Origin: Luminiphilus sp.
Lineage (GTDB): Bacteria > Pseudomonadota > Gammaproteobacteria > Pseudomonadales > Halieaceae
Assembly: GCA_028117185.1 (NCBI GenBank)
Contig: JAOHHD010000013.1
Span: 1-42,562, forward strand
Length of the DNA: 42,562 bases
Direction: 5' to 3'
Part shown: positions 26,215 through 33,567 of the stretch, one piece after another
Position numbering within the stretch: position 1 is the stretch's first letter
Layout of the letters: each line of letters opens with the position of its first letter
Translations under genes and position numbers: made by a program
The notes under the pieces: model-generated
The model's database searches: none
Told to the model about the DNA's origin: nothing
What the model saw: the letters and a program-made list of their open reading frames with translations, nothing else

Positions 26215-27078
26215 ATGGATGTCTGTTCTGTCATTAAGACGCGTCTTGAGGAGCTTGGGCTTGAGCAGAAGGATCTGGCTGCGGCCGCTGAAGTGACAGA
26301 ATCCTACATATCGCAATTGTTGACCCGCAAGAAATTGCCGCCGGCGCCGGATCGAACAGACATCTACGAAAAAATTGATAAGGCTCTGGAACTCTCGAAT
26401 GGCGAACTGGCAAGATTGGCACTCGCACAACGCATGGATGCGCTGAAACGCAATTACGAGGAACCCCGAGGCGCCCTACTAAAGGAAACCCGCAAACTCA
26501 TTCTACGCAAGTGCATCGCGGCCCGACAGAAGGACATTAGGGCAATATTCGAGAAGGAACCATTTGGCGAACTTGAACAACTGGTAACGCAGAAGCTCCT
26601 GGATGTCGTGAGCCGGGTCGCGCGATCGGAATTGAACAATCAAGCATGGCTCAACGAGGTCGCTAGGCACGGAAACAAAAGCCATGAAAAAATCCGGAGC
26701 ATTATTCTAGATTTTCTCGATACAGATATCTTCAATATTTCAAAACAGAGCTGCTCTTCTTTTCTGGATCCGCTGATCGCTCGTTGGGATATAGACCTCG
26801 CGAGTTTCGATATGGAAATAACGCTGAACGAAAAGCTCGCCCCTGGGCAACCAAGGAAGTTCGCGTTTGTTGAGAAAGACTATGACTGTCAACGCGAGGA
26901 TGAGCCGGGACTCACCGACTTTCTGCAGGATGCCATGCTGTGTGACGATCTTTCCGAAGAGGAACTCGAGTTTTTGAAGAAATTAAGGTTTACGAACAAA
27001 CGACCTAACAAACTCTTTTTCTATCGGGCGCTTCAGAACCTCAGAGATCCACTGCACTTTCTAACCGCAGAGGGATAA
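26215..27078 (+). CDS. XRE-family HTH transcriptional regulator with long C-terminal region
   Basis: Residues 6-62 form a Cro/C1-type helix-turn-helix (VIKTRLEELGLEQKDLAAAAEVTESYISQLLTRKK). The rest of the 287 residues is helical, charged and of no family known to me. GGAG at 26202 precedes the ATG. It faces the Cys-repeat/DUF1611/racemase operon across an AT-rich region with palindromes, so it probably controls that operon and itself. It might sense the metabolite handled by the operon through the C-terminal region; that is inference. Confidence 0.85.
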   Translation: MDVCSVIKTRLEELGLEQKDLAAAAEVTESYISQLLTRKKLPPAPDRTDIYEKIDKALELSNGELARLALAQRMDALKRNYEEPRGALLKETRKLILRKCIAARQKDIRAIFEKEPFGELEQLVTQKLLDVVSRVARSELNNQAWLNEVARHGNKSHEKIRSIILDFLDTDIFNISKQSCSSFLDPLIARWDIDLASFDMEITLNEKLAPGQPRKFAFVEKDYDCQREDEPGLTDFLQDAMLCDDLSEEELEFLKKLRFTNKRPNKLFFYRALQNLRDPLHFLTAEG

Positions 27079-27198
27079 CGCTTAGCAGGCGAAACTCATC
27101 CGCGCCAGTAAGTAGATAAATCAGTCAGTGGATCTGCTTCCCAAGTGCGATGCAGGATGATGCCGAAAGCGTCGACCTTATGGTACCGTCATCCAGAG

Positions 27199-27457
27199 CA
27201 CCATCTGAGCCATTGCCTCTTTTCGCTGGGAAGGATTCCAGCACAACAGCATTACATCAGAAAGGAAGCCAGTGAATACCGCGTGGCATGAACTGTCGCG
27301 TGTACCCGTTCAGGAATGAACGGATTTGAATGGTATGCTCAACGCCGCGAACAGGATTTTCGCGGTCAATAGACGGGAATGTCGACAGGTCAGCAGGCTC
27401 AGTCGATACAATCAGAGAGGATATCTACTCTCAACAGGGCCTTTATACTTCCTATAC
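27199..27457 (+). repeat. junction repeat copy B (longest copy)
   Basis: About 260 bp. The left part (GCCTCTTTTCGCTGGGAAGG) is shared with the junction at 22578-22660. The middle, from GGCATGAACTGT (27285), is shared with copy C (29253). The right end is the common core (27417-27457, ending GGGCCTTTATACTTCCTATA). Confidence 0.75.
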
Positions 27458-27699
27458 GTCTCCCCAGTGTTACAAGGATGTTTTACCAGCAGCCCTCGAT
27501 CCCACCGCTGTCCGACTAGAATGGTTTTGATTTTTATTCGTTCATTTATAGCCAGTAGTTCCCCGCCTCTAACATTGCTCTTGCCTTGACCAATTTTGAA
27601 CGAGCAGACTTTCCTTTTGCAACACGCATTTCATTTGTCACCAGCGTCCCAAGTGTCGCACCATGGGAGCTCGCACTAGCTGAAACGCTCAAATGACCA

Positions 27700-27730
27700 A
27701 ATTTTTTAATACTTAAAGAATTAAAAAATT
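27700..27730 (+). promoter_or_regulatory. 11-bp perfect inverted repeat directly before SDR ribosome binding site
   Basis: AATTTTTTAAT (27700-27710) and ATTAAAAAATT (27720-27730) with a 9-nt loop. GAGGAG (27731-27736), the Shine-Dalgarno of the SDR gene, follows with no gap. It could be an operator, or an RNA hairpin that stacks next to the ribosome binding site. Confidence 0.5.
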
Positions 27731-27742
27731 GAGGAGTTAGCG

Positions 27743-28537
27743 ATGGATCTGCAAATCAAGGGCAAGAAAGCCATCATGGCCGGCGGCAGCGCTGGTATGG
27801 GTCGCGCTACCGCAGAGCGGCTGGCAGAAGCGGGTGTTGAGTTATTCATCACGGCTCGCCGTGAGGAGCGGCTGCTTGTCACGGCTGCGGAAATCAGCGA
27901 GAAATACACCGCCTCAGTAACACCCATTGTCGCTGATTCTTCAACCGAAGCCGGTCGACGAGCCTTATTCGAGGCCTGCCCGGACCCCGACATCCTCGCT
28001 ATCACCATCAAACCGCCGCCCCCCAATGGCAGCTTCCTTGATGTCACGGCGGATATGTGGCGCGAGTCGATCGACACAGCACTCATCGGCCCCATTGAAA
28101 TTATGCGAAATTACATTCCCGTCATGATCGAAAAAGGCTGGGGACGTATCGTCAATATCGCGACCTTCTCGGCGAAAAACCCTATGATCTGGCGATTGAT
28201 GTCCGGACCCGCGCGTTCCGCATTGATTAACTACACCGCATCGGTTTCGCGGGAAATTGCGCAACATGGCGTTAACATCAACAATCTTCTGCCCGGCATG
28301 TTCTCAACCGAGGGCGCGGCAGAACTCCTACCAATCTATGCGGCGGCCTTTGATTTACCGGAAGACGAAGAAACCTGCATGAATCATTTTCTAACCAATA
28401 ACCGCATTCCCGCGGGATTCGTTGCCGATGCGGATGATCTGGCACCCATGGCAGCGCTGCTTTGCAGCCCTTTATCGCGATTTATCGTCGGTCAGAACAT
28501 TGTTATCGACGGCGGTCAGCACGCGTCGCTTTTTTGA
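27743..28537 (+). CDS. short-chain dehydrogenase/reductase family protein, atypical active site
   Basis: A 264-residue Rossmann protein. The nucleotide-binding AGGSAGMGRA motif is near residue 11 and GQNIVIDGGQ stands near the C-terminus, as in FabG-like enzymes. The usual NNAG motif is replaced (ITIKPPPPN) and the YxxxK signature region reads LMSGPARSALIN, with no Tyr in the catalytic place. This matches a divergent SDR branch sometimes annotated as 3-oxoacyl-ACP reductase, so the reaction is unclear. Strong ribosome binding site GAGGAG. It is preceded by junction repeat B. Confidence 0.85.
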   Translation: MDLQIKGKKAIMAGGSAGMGRATAERLAEAGVELFITARREERLLVTAAEISEKYTASVTPIVADSSTEAGRRALFEACPDPDILAITIKPPPPNGSFLDVTADMWRESIDTALIGPIEIMRNYIPVMIEKGWGRIVNIATFSAKNPMIWRLMSGPARSALINYTASVSREIAQHGVNINNLLPGMFSTEGAAELLPIYAAAFDLPEDEETCMNHFLTNNRIPAGFVADADDLAPMAALLCSPLSRFIVGQNIVIDGGQHASLF

Positions 28538-28642
28538 TGACTGCCTTCCGTTTGATCAACTAAGGAGTGTCTCCCTCGGCTGGCCCTAAGGTCTTCGTCA
28601 TCACGATGGCGGAGGCCGGACACAACTCAGAAAGAATTGTGG

Positions 28643-28687
28643 TTGGTACTGGTCCTGCGATAAAACTTCCAGTACCAATAACTTTTT
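28643..28687 (+). terminator. terminator-like hairpin after the SDR gene
   Basis: TTGGTACTGG (28643-28652) and CCAGTACCAA (28669-28678) form a perfect 10-bp stem with a 16-nt loop, followed by TAACTTTTT. It lies about 105 bp after the SDR stop, where the base composition turns AT-rich. The large loop is unusual for an intrinsic terminator. Confidence 0.5.
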
Positions 28688-28814
28688 AACCTTTTAAAAG
28701 TAATTTTCAGACATCATTAAATATGACACAAGGACGCACAAATATGGCAGAGAAGTTTTATCACTAATTAAAAAGCTGTAGTAAATTTTAAAAAATCAAA
28801 CGTAAAAGGTAACC

Positions 28815-29192
28815 ATGACAAAAGAATCATATTTTTTATTATTCATTTCTCTCGGAGTGTTCCTCGTTGCTTTGGGATACGGGATAAATCCAAAAGAGCT
28901 TCTCCCAATTCTTTATGGAATTGAAGTAGCAGATAATAATTTATCCAACATCTTCAGAGCTGTAATGGGTCTATATATTGGCTGTGTGTTGTTATGGGTT
29001 TCTGGAGCTTTTAACAAAAGTCTAACGGTCCCCGCTTTATGGTGCATGTTTGTCTTCATGCTTGGGATTGGTATAGGAAGAGCACTCAGTTTAATTCTAG
29101 ACGGAATGCCAGACATGATTTTTGTTCTTTTTATGTTTTTTGAATTTGTAACAGCAGTGATCACTTTTTATTTTCTTAAGGTAAAAGCCTAA
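28815..29192 (+). CDS. DUF4345 family membrane protein
   Basis: A 125-residue protein with four hydrophobic segments. YGINPKELLPILYGIEV, NLSNIFRAVMGLYIGCVLLW, LTVPALWCMFVFMLGIGIGR and LSLILDGMPD match the DUF4345 pattern; function unknown. The gene and its leader are clearly more AT-rich than all neighbours (many TTT/AAA codons), pointing to a separate origin. It ends 17 bp before the antisense tRNA-Phe 3' fragment, so it may have been the end of an element once inserted in a tRNA-Phe gene. Confidence 0.8.
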   Translation: MTKESYFLLFISLGVFLVALGYGINPKELLPILYGIEVADNNLSNIFRAVMGLYIGCVLLWVSGAFNKSLTVPALWCMFVFMLGIGIGRALSLILDGMPDMIFVLFMFFEFVTAVITFYFLKVKA

Positions 29193-29208
29193 AGAAGGTT
29201 TTTTAGGG

Positions 29209-29251
29209 TGCCCAGAGGTGGAATCGAACCACCGACACAAGGATTTTCAAT
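29209..29251 (-). repeat. tRNA-Phe 3'-half fragment (attachment-site-like)
   Basis: On the minus strand it reads ATTGAAAATCC (anticodon GAA loop and stem), GTGTCGGTGGTTCGATTCC, and the 3' acceptor half CTCTGGGCA, i.e. the tRNA-Phe 3' half, ending in CCC instead of CCA. No 5' half is present, so it is not a functional tRNA. Like the Ile2 copies it starts at the anticodon loop. Confidence 0.85.
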
Positions 29252-29252
29252 T

Positions 29253-29424
29253 GGCATGAACTGTTGCGGGCTCTCGCTCAGGAGCGGACGAATATGAATT
29301 CCACGGTCACCTCGGCGAAATATTTTCAAGGCCAATCGGGAATTATTTCACGGATTTCTCAAGTGCAGCCGGCAGTATCAGTGGGTAAACCGACTCTCGG
29401 CAGGGCCTTGATACTTCCTATACT
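29253..29424 (+). repeat. junction repeat copy C
   Basis: Begins GGCATGAACTGT directly after the tRNA-Phe fragment and aligns with copy B from 27285. The common core is at 29382-29424 (CAGGGCCTTGATACTTCCTA). It precedes the alpha/beta-hydrolase gene. Confidence 0.72.
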
Positions 29425-29587
29425 TAGACCGTTAGAATTCCTCAGAGCAGGTGGGGTTTCTCATTACGGCTGTTCTTCTTGGGGCCGTGAGACTGATCAC
29501 TAGAGATTTGAGGTGTTTAATCCTTAACGAGTAAATTACCGATATTGTTATCTTTTATTTCACCTATGTTTCCGAGCAACCGTTTTT

Positions 29588-30541
29588 ATGACAAACACAG
29601 AAGAAGTGCCGACAGTTTTCATTGCTGAAAGCGATCTGGATAGCATTCTTAAAGACTGGTATGCCGCCGGGCAGTCAGTCTATTGGCCTCACGGTAATTG
29701 CAACGTTTTCTATCGGGATATCGGCGATAAAAACGCATCTGGCAATGACACCGCTTTGATCCTGCACGGCTTCCCTGAATCCAGCTTTACGTTCCAAAAG
29801 GTAGTTGAACCGCTAAAAGCCAGATTCAGAAGACTGGTGTTAGTAGACCTGCCGGGTTTTGGATTCAGCGATAAACCTAAACACCTGAGTTATTCTTTGT
29901 TTGAACAGGTTGATGCCTTGATGTGGGTCTGGCAGTCACTGGATATCCGTAGCGGCCATGCTATCGCCCATGATATGGGAGACAGCGTGCTGACCGAAAT
30001 TGTCGCTCGTTCAGTGCAGGGACTCTTGCCCGGTTGGTTTGAAGAAGGGTTGCTATCGCTGGCCTTCACCAACGGCAATATGGTCATGGAAGAAGCGAGA
30101 CTTGTGCCTATACAAAAGCTTCTTCGTCATCATAAGTTAGGACCTTTCATTAACCGCTTCACCCGTGAGACGCTTTTTAAAAAGCAAACCCGGACCTCCC
30201 ATGGAACTCTCATAAACACTAAAGATGTGCATCACCTGTGGCAGCTATATTCACTAAATGAAGGCCACAAATTGGCGTGGAAAACGATTCGATACTTAGA
30301 TGAAAGGGATAAATTTCAACATCCACGCTGGTTAAATGCGTTAAGTAAATTTACTGGTCCGGTGCATATTTGTTGGGGGGAAGCAGATCGGGTGGCTCCG
30401 CTGGCAGTGGCTCAATACTTAAAGCGTGATGTATGTCCTAAAGCACTCTTGACTGTCATGCCCGATGTTGGGCATTTTTGTGAAACTCAGGCTCCGGAGC
30501 TTTGGTCTGAATCAATATTGCGATTTTACGAAGCTATATAG
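29588..30541 (+). CDS. alpha/beta-hydrolase, epoxide hydrolase/MEST-like
   Basis: A 317-residue alpha/beta-hydrolase. LILHGFPESSFTF supplies the oxyanion region, VLVDLPGFGFSDKP is typical of the epoxide hydrolase/dehalogenase branch, the nucleophile is Asp in IAHDMGDSV, and the His is in VGHFCETQ. The HDxGD context resembles MEST/PEG1-type proteins, whose substrate is not known. I see neither the dehalogenase DW pair nor clear lid tyrosines, so the reaction is open. Preceded by junction repeat C. Confidence 0.85.
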   Translation: MTNTEEVPTVFIAESDLDSILKDWYAAGQSVYWPHGNCNVFYRDIGDKNASGNDTALILHGFPESSFTFQKVVEPLKARFRRLVLVDLPGFGFSDKPKHLSYSLFEQVDALMWVWQSLDIRSGHAIAHDMGDSVLTEIVARSVQGLLPGWFEEGLLSLAFTNGNMVMEEARLVPIQKLLRHHKLGPFINRFTRETLFKKQTRTSHGTLINTKDVHHLWQLYSLNEGHKLAWKTIRYLDERDKFQHPRWLNALSKFTGPVHICWGEADRVAPLAVAQYLKRDVCPKALLTVMPDVGHFCETQAPELWSESILRFYEAI

Positions 30542-30973
30542 TTCAATAGCAATCGGCTCACGAAGAGTGTGCGCTGTTTGCAAAAAACAATCGGTTCAAA
30601 AAAAAGTATTAATTATGGATTCCCCATTCGCTACACCACTGAAGTTGCCTTGTGGCGCTCAGTTACCTAACGCGCTCTACAGCAACACAGGCAGCGACAA
30701 CAGCGCCATTGTCCCCATCGCACTATTCACCAACACCGGGGGCGGCAAGACAATATCGGTGAGGAGATCTGCGCCCAACAGGCCGTTTATTTGTCCTACA
30801 CTCCATAGTGGTTCGCGAGCAACTCAGAGCAAACCAACCGCCAGACCCAGAATTTTCTCGAATTCAGTGCAGGCCCATTATGTACTTACAATAGCACCCA
30901 TGCAGGCAACAGTTTCCCAAGTTAGTCCTTACAAGCTGTCGCTGCAGATTGATCAGACCCGAGATTTACTGAC
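30542..30973. other. 432-bp junction region, no supported gene
   Basis: Contains junction repeat copy E. A 170-codon frame (30465-30977) begins inside the hydrolase gene in another frame and reads through the repeat; it lacks protein character, and I treat it as spurious. Confidence 0.6.
30761..30802 (+). repeat. junction repeat copy E (core only)
   Basis: GAGGAGATCTGCGCCCAACA followed by GGCCGTTTATTTGTCCTACA aligns without gaps to copy B at roughly two bases in three. It precedes the MFS gene. Confidence 0.6.
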
Positions 30974-32245
30974 TTGAAAACTCGTCTTCATCTAGCTTGG
31001 TTAGTCGCTGCCGTAACCTTCATGGTACTGCTGACTTCCGCTGCCTTCCGATCCTCAGTGGGCGTGCTGGTGATACCTTTTGAGGAAGAGTTTGGGTGGT
31101 CAAGATCAACAACATCAATAGCTGTGGCATTAAATTTAGTGCTATACGGGCTGGCAGCACCCTTCGCAACCGCGCTGATGGAGCGACTGGGGATCCGAAA
31201 TGTCGCTGTTGGTGCCCTAGGTCTCATAGCGATTGGCACCGGGCTCACCACCATAATGACCGAACCTTGGCATTTGGTGCTGTTGTGGGGAGTCGTGGTA
31301 GGCCTGGGTGTCGGCGCAACGGCCTTGGTTTTTGGCTCACTGGTGGTCACCCGCTGGTTTGTTCGCCATCAGGGCCTCATGCTGGGCGTGATGGGCGCGG
31401 CTTGGGCAACGGGGCAGCTGATATTCCTGCCCATTATCGCCCATTACGTTAGTGCCGAGGGGTGGCGTGTAGCGTCGGTTGGTATCGCGGGAGTCGCGCT
31501 GTGCATGATTCCAATAGTATGGCTTGTAATAAGAGACCGACCCAGCGACGTGGGGCAACTTGCTTATGGCGCCGATCCTACCAATCCTCCATCGCTGGAA
31601 AAAAATGTCGATGACAGCATTTTCAAGACGCTAGCCAGCTCCATAACCACACTATCTCGAGTAGCGCATAACAGGAGTTTTTGGATCCTATCCGGGACTT
31701 TTTTCGTTTGCGGGTGGACTACTAATGGCATTATTTCCACCCATTTCATTCCTGCTGCCCAGGATGAAGGTATGGCCGTTACTGCTGCTGCGACATTGTT
31801 AGCGGTTGTCGGTATTTTTGACCTGGTAGGCACTATTGGCTCTGGCTGGCTAACTGATCGGTTTGATCCGCGTAAGTTGCTTGCTATCTACTACGGCTTA
31901 CGCGGCATTGCGCTACTGGCTATGCCCTTTATTTTAGGGCCATCCATTGAGCCACCAATGCTTGTTGTAATGGTGTTGTTCGGCTTAGACTGGGTTGCAA
32001 CAGTGCCCCCAACCGCCATATTGAGTGTCAGGATTTTTGGAAAAAGCACAGGCATCACCGTGTTCGCCTGGGTGTTTGCATCTCATATGATTGGCGCCGC
32101 AGCTGCGGCGCTGCTCAGCGGCTTCATCCGCGATATCAGCAATGATTATCTTATTGCCTGGTTACTCGCCGGTGTTCTCGCGCTTTTGGCTTCAGCTGCT
32201 GCCTTGGCGTTGCCCAAAACGCAGTTTGAAGCGCTTGAAGCATAA
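30974..32245 (+). CDS. MFS transporter (monocarboxylate/oxalate-formate antiporter-like)
   Basis: Twelve-segment major facilitator protein of 423 residues in the inner membrane. The N-terminal half has the pattern FRSSVGVLVIPFEEEFGWSRS, common in MCT/OFA-type bacterial carriers, and VVVGLGVGATALVFGSLVVTRWF; the central loop lies near residues 195-220 and the second half starts at RSFWILSGTFFVCG. GSGWLTDRFDPRKLL is the MFS A-like motif in the second half. Substrate is probably a small carboxylate, but this is inference. The TTG start at 30974 has no strong ribosome binding site; the ATG at 31022 is the alternative. Confidence 0.88.
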   Translation: MKTRLHLAWLVAAVTFMVLLTSAAFRSSVGVLVIPFEEEFGWSRSTTSIAVALNLVLYGLAAPFATALMERLGIRNVAVGALGLIAIGTGLTTIMTEPWHLVLLWGVVVGLGVGATALVFGSLVVTRWFVRHQGLMLGVMGAAWATGQLIFLPIIAHYVSAEGWRVASVGIAGVALCMIPIVWLVIRDRPSDVGQLAYGADPTNPPSLEKNVDDSIFKTLASSITTLSRVAHNRSFWILSGTFFVCGWTTNGIISTHFIPAAQDEGMAVTAAATLLAVVGIFDLVGTIGSGWLTDRFDPRKLLAIYYGLRGIALLAMPFILGPSIEPPMLVVMVLFGLDWVATVPPTAILSVRIFGKSTGITVFAWVFASHMIGAAAAALLSGFIRDISNDYLIAWLLAGVLALLASAAALALPKTQFEALEA

Positions 32246-32283
32246 CCTCATTTTATAGAAGTCTCGCCGGGCTCTACCCCATC

Positions 32284-32328
32284 CTCATAATCGATTGGTC
32301 GTAGGTTCGAGTCCTACTGGGCCCACCA
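32284..32328 (+). repeat. tRNA 3'-half direct repeat (attachment-site-like), copy 2
   Basis: Matches the intact tRNA 3' half (21151-21195) over 45 bp with one change (A to G in the T loop). Its 23-bp left flank (from 32261, GTCTCGCCGG) matches the flank of copy 1 with three differences, so both copies derive from one larger element end rather than from two separate tRNA genes. Confidence 0.87.
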
Positions 32329-32400
32329 TTTTCAAAGAAACACGGTGTACCTTGAACTGGCCCTGCACCCGCTTCGCAGGGAGATAGACCCGCTGTTCCC

Positions 32401-32472
32401 GATCTTTTCAGGCCTGGTGACTCGCATCCATGAGGAAATCTACTCGCTATAGAACTTTTATCTGTCTTATCC
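32401..32472 (+). repeat. junction repeat copy D
   Basis: GATCTTTTCAGG...GACTCGCATCCATGAGGAAATCT aligns without gaps with copy A (22757). The core ends near 32472. It precedes the cyclase gene by about 30 bp. Confidence 0.7.
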
Positions 32473-32503
32473 TTCTTTGAGTGTCGATATTGAGGTTTTA
32501 TCA

Positions 32504-33544
32504 ATGCAGAAAATCAAACTTAAAAAGCTACTTGCCATTTTACTCATATCTGCCGGCGGCCCTCTGTCTGGTGGCGTTTCCGAGGCTCAGGACCTAGACC
32601 TACCGACTTTGGGAGGCCTCAAAACTCAGTTGTCTGTTGAGGAATTTGATGCCCTGTTAAAAAAGACGAGACGCTGGGGGGAGTTTGGCAAGCGTGACGA
32701 GGCAGGGGCAATAAACCTTATCACCCCAGAAAAACGCGTTTCGGCAGCCAAAGAGGTGCGGTCAGGCAGGGCCGTCAATCTAGCAAATCCCATTAGCAAA
32801 ACAGCAACGGGAGACTTCGTGGTGCCATTAGCTCATGAAATATTTGTCTTCCCGCCGCTTGCTGGCCCCGACAGCCCTGAGGTTGCGGCAGGCGATGTTT
32901 TTACAATCAACTACCACGGTGCGCTGCACAGTCATATGGACGGTGTTTCACACTTTGGATGGGATGGTCAGCTCTACAATGGTTTTCCGTTTACACCTAC
33001 TGATGAAGGGTTTTCAAATGTGGGGCTTGAGCATATAGCAGCGAGGGGCATTTTTACGCGAGGTGTCCTAGTGGACCTCCCCGCCTTATACGGTATCGAT
33101 TCGCTAAAGCCAGGCACCGTTATTACGGTTGAACATTTAGAAGCATGGGAAAATGCCATGGGCGTCAAAGTATCGTCTGGCGATGTGCTTTTAATTCGCA
33201 CCGGGCGTTGGGTTCTGGCGGCGAAAGACGAAGGCTTCAATCCCCTTGCGTCTACGGCGGGTCTGCATGCGACCGTGGGTCCGTGGTTAAAAGAGCGGGA
33301 CGTTGCCGCAATAGGTTGTGATGCGATTAGTGACGTTATGCCGGGGGGCGTTGAATCGGTATTTAACCCAGTCCACGTCATGGCCAACTATGCACTCGGC
33401 ATGCCAATTTTTGATCATCTGCAGCTAGATGAGCTTGCAGAGGTGGCGAGAGAGGAAGGGCGTTATTCCTTCTTATTCACGGCGTCGCCCTTGCATATTC
33501 AAGGAGCGACTGGCTCGCCACTGACGCCCTTTGCTCATTTTTGA
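32504..33544 (+). CDS. exported cyclase-family (kynurenine-formamidase-like) metal hydrolase
   Basis: PF04199-type putative cyclase/hydrolase. Metal-binding motif HSHMDGVSHFG (HxxxHxD-like) at about residue 145, with GCDAISDVMP and the RGVLVDLPALYG strand as further family signs. I chose the ATG at 32504 (GAGG 8 nt upstream), which gives a signal peptide (LKKLLAILLISAGGPLSGG, cleavage near SEAQ). At 346 residues it is the long form often annotated simply as cyclase family protein. It converges with the MBL-fold gene, with about 24 bp between stops, and both products are exported, but a shared pathway is not shown. Confidence 0.87.
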   Translation: MQKIKLKKLLAILLISAGGPLSGGVSEAQDLDLPTLGGLKTQLSVEEFDALLKKTRRWGEFGKRDEAGAINLITPEKRVSAAKEVRSGRAVNLANPISKTATGDFVVPLAHEIFVFPPLAGPDSPEVAAGDVFTINYHGALHSHMDGVSHFGWDGQLYNGFPFTPTDEGFSNVGLEHIAARGIFTRGVLVDLPALYGIDSLKPGTVITVEHLEAWENAMGVKVSSGDVLLIRTGRWVLAAKDEGFNPLASTAGLHATVGPWLKERDVAAIGCDAISDVMPGGVESVFNPVHVMANYALGMPIFDHLQLDELAEVAREEGRYSFLFTASPLHIQGATGSPLTPFAHF

Positions 33545-33567
33545 CTGGGACTTTTTTTATTCTCGGT

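Larger units (their letters stand above)
27079..27742. other. 664-bp junction region, no supported gene
   Basis: Contains junction repeat copy B and the block at 27199-27240 that matches 22578-22617. The end before the SDR gene becomes AT-rich and carries a hairpin directly upstream of its ribosome binding site. Frames of 66-87 codons at 27326-27589 run through the repeat and are not called. Confidence 0.65.
29193..29587. other. 395-bp junction region, no supported gene
   Basis: Holds the tRNA-Phe fragment (29209-29251, minus) and junction repeat copy C. A 79-codon frame at 29264-29503 runs through the repeat and is not called. Confidence 0.65.

Noticed and set aside
29209..29251. A functional tRNA-Phe gene
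   Set aside because: Only the 3' half exists and the terminal CCA is CCC.
30465..30977. 170-codon frame between hydrolase and MFS genes
   Set aside because: Starts out of frame within the hydrolase gene and reads through junction repeat E; composition is not protein-like.
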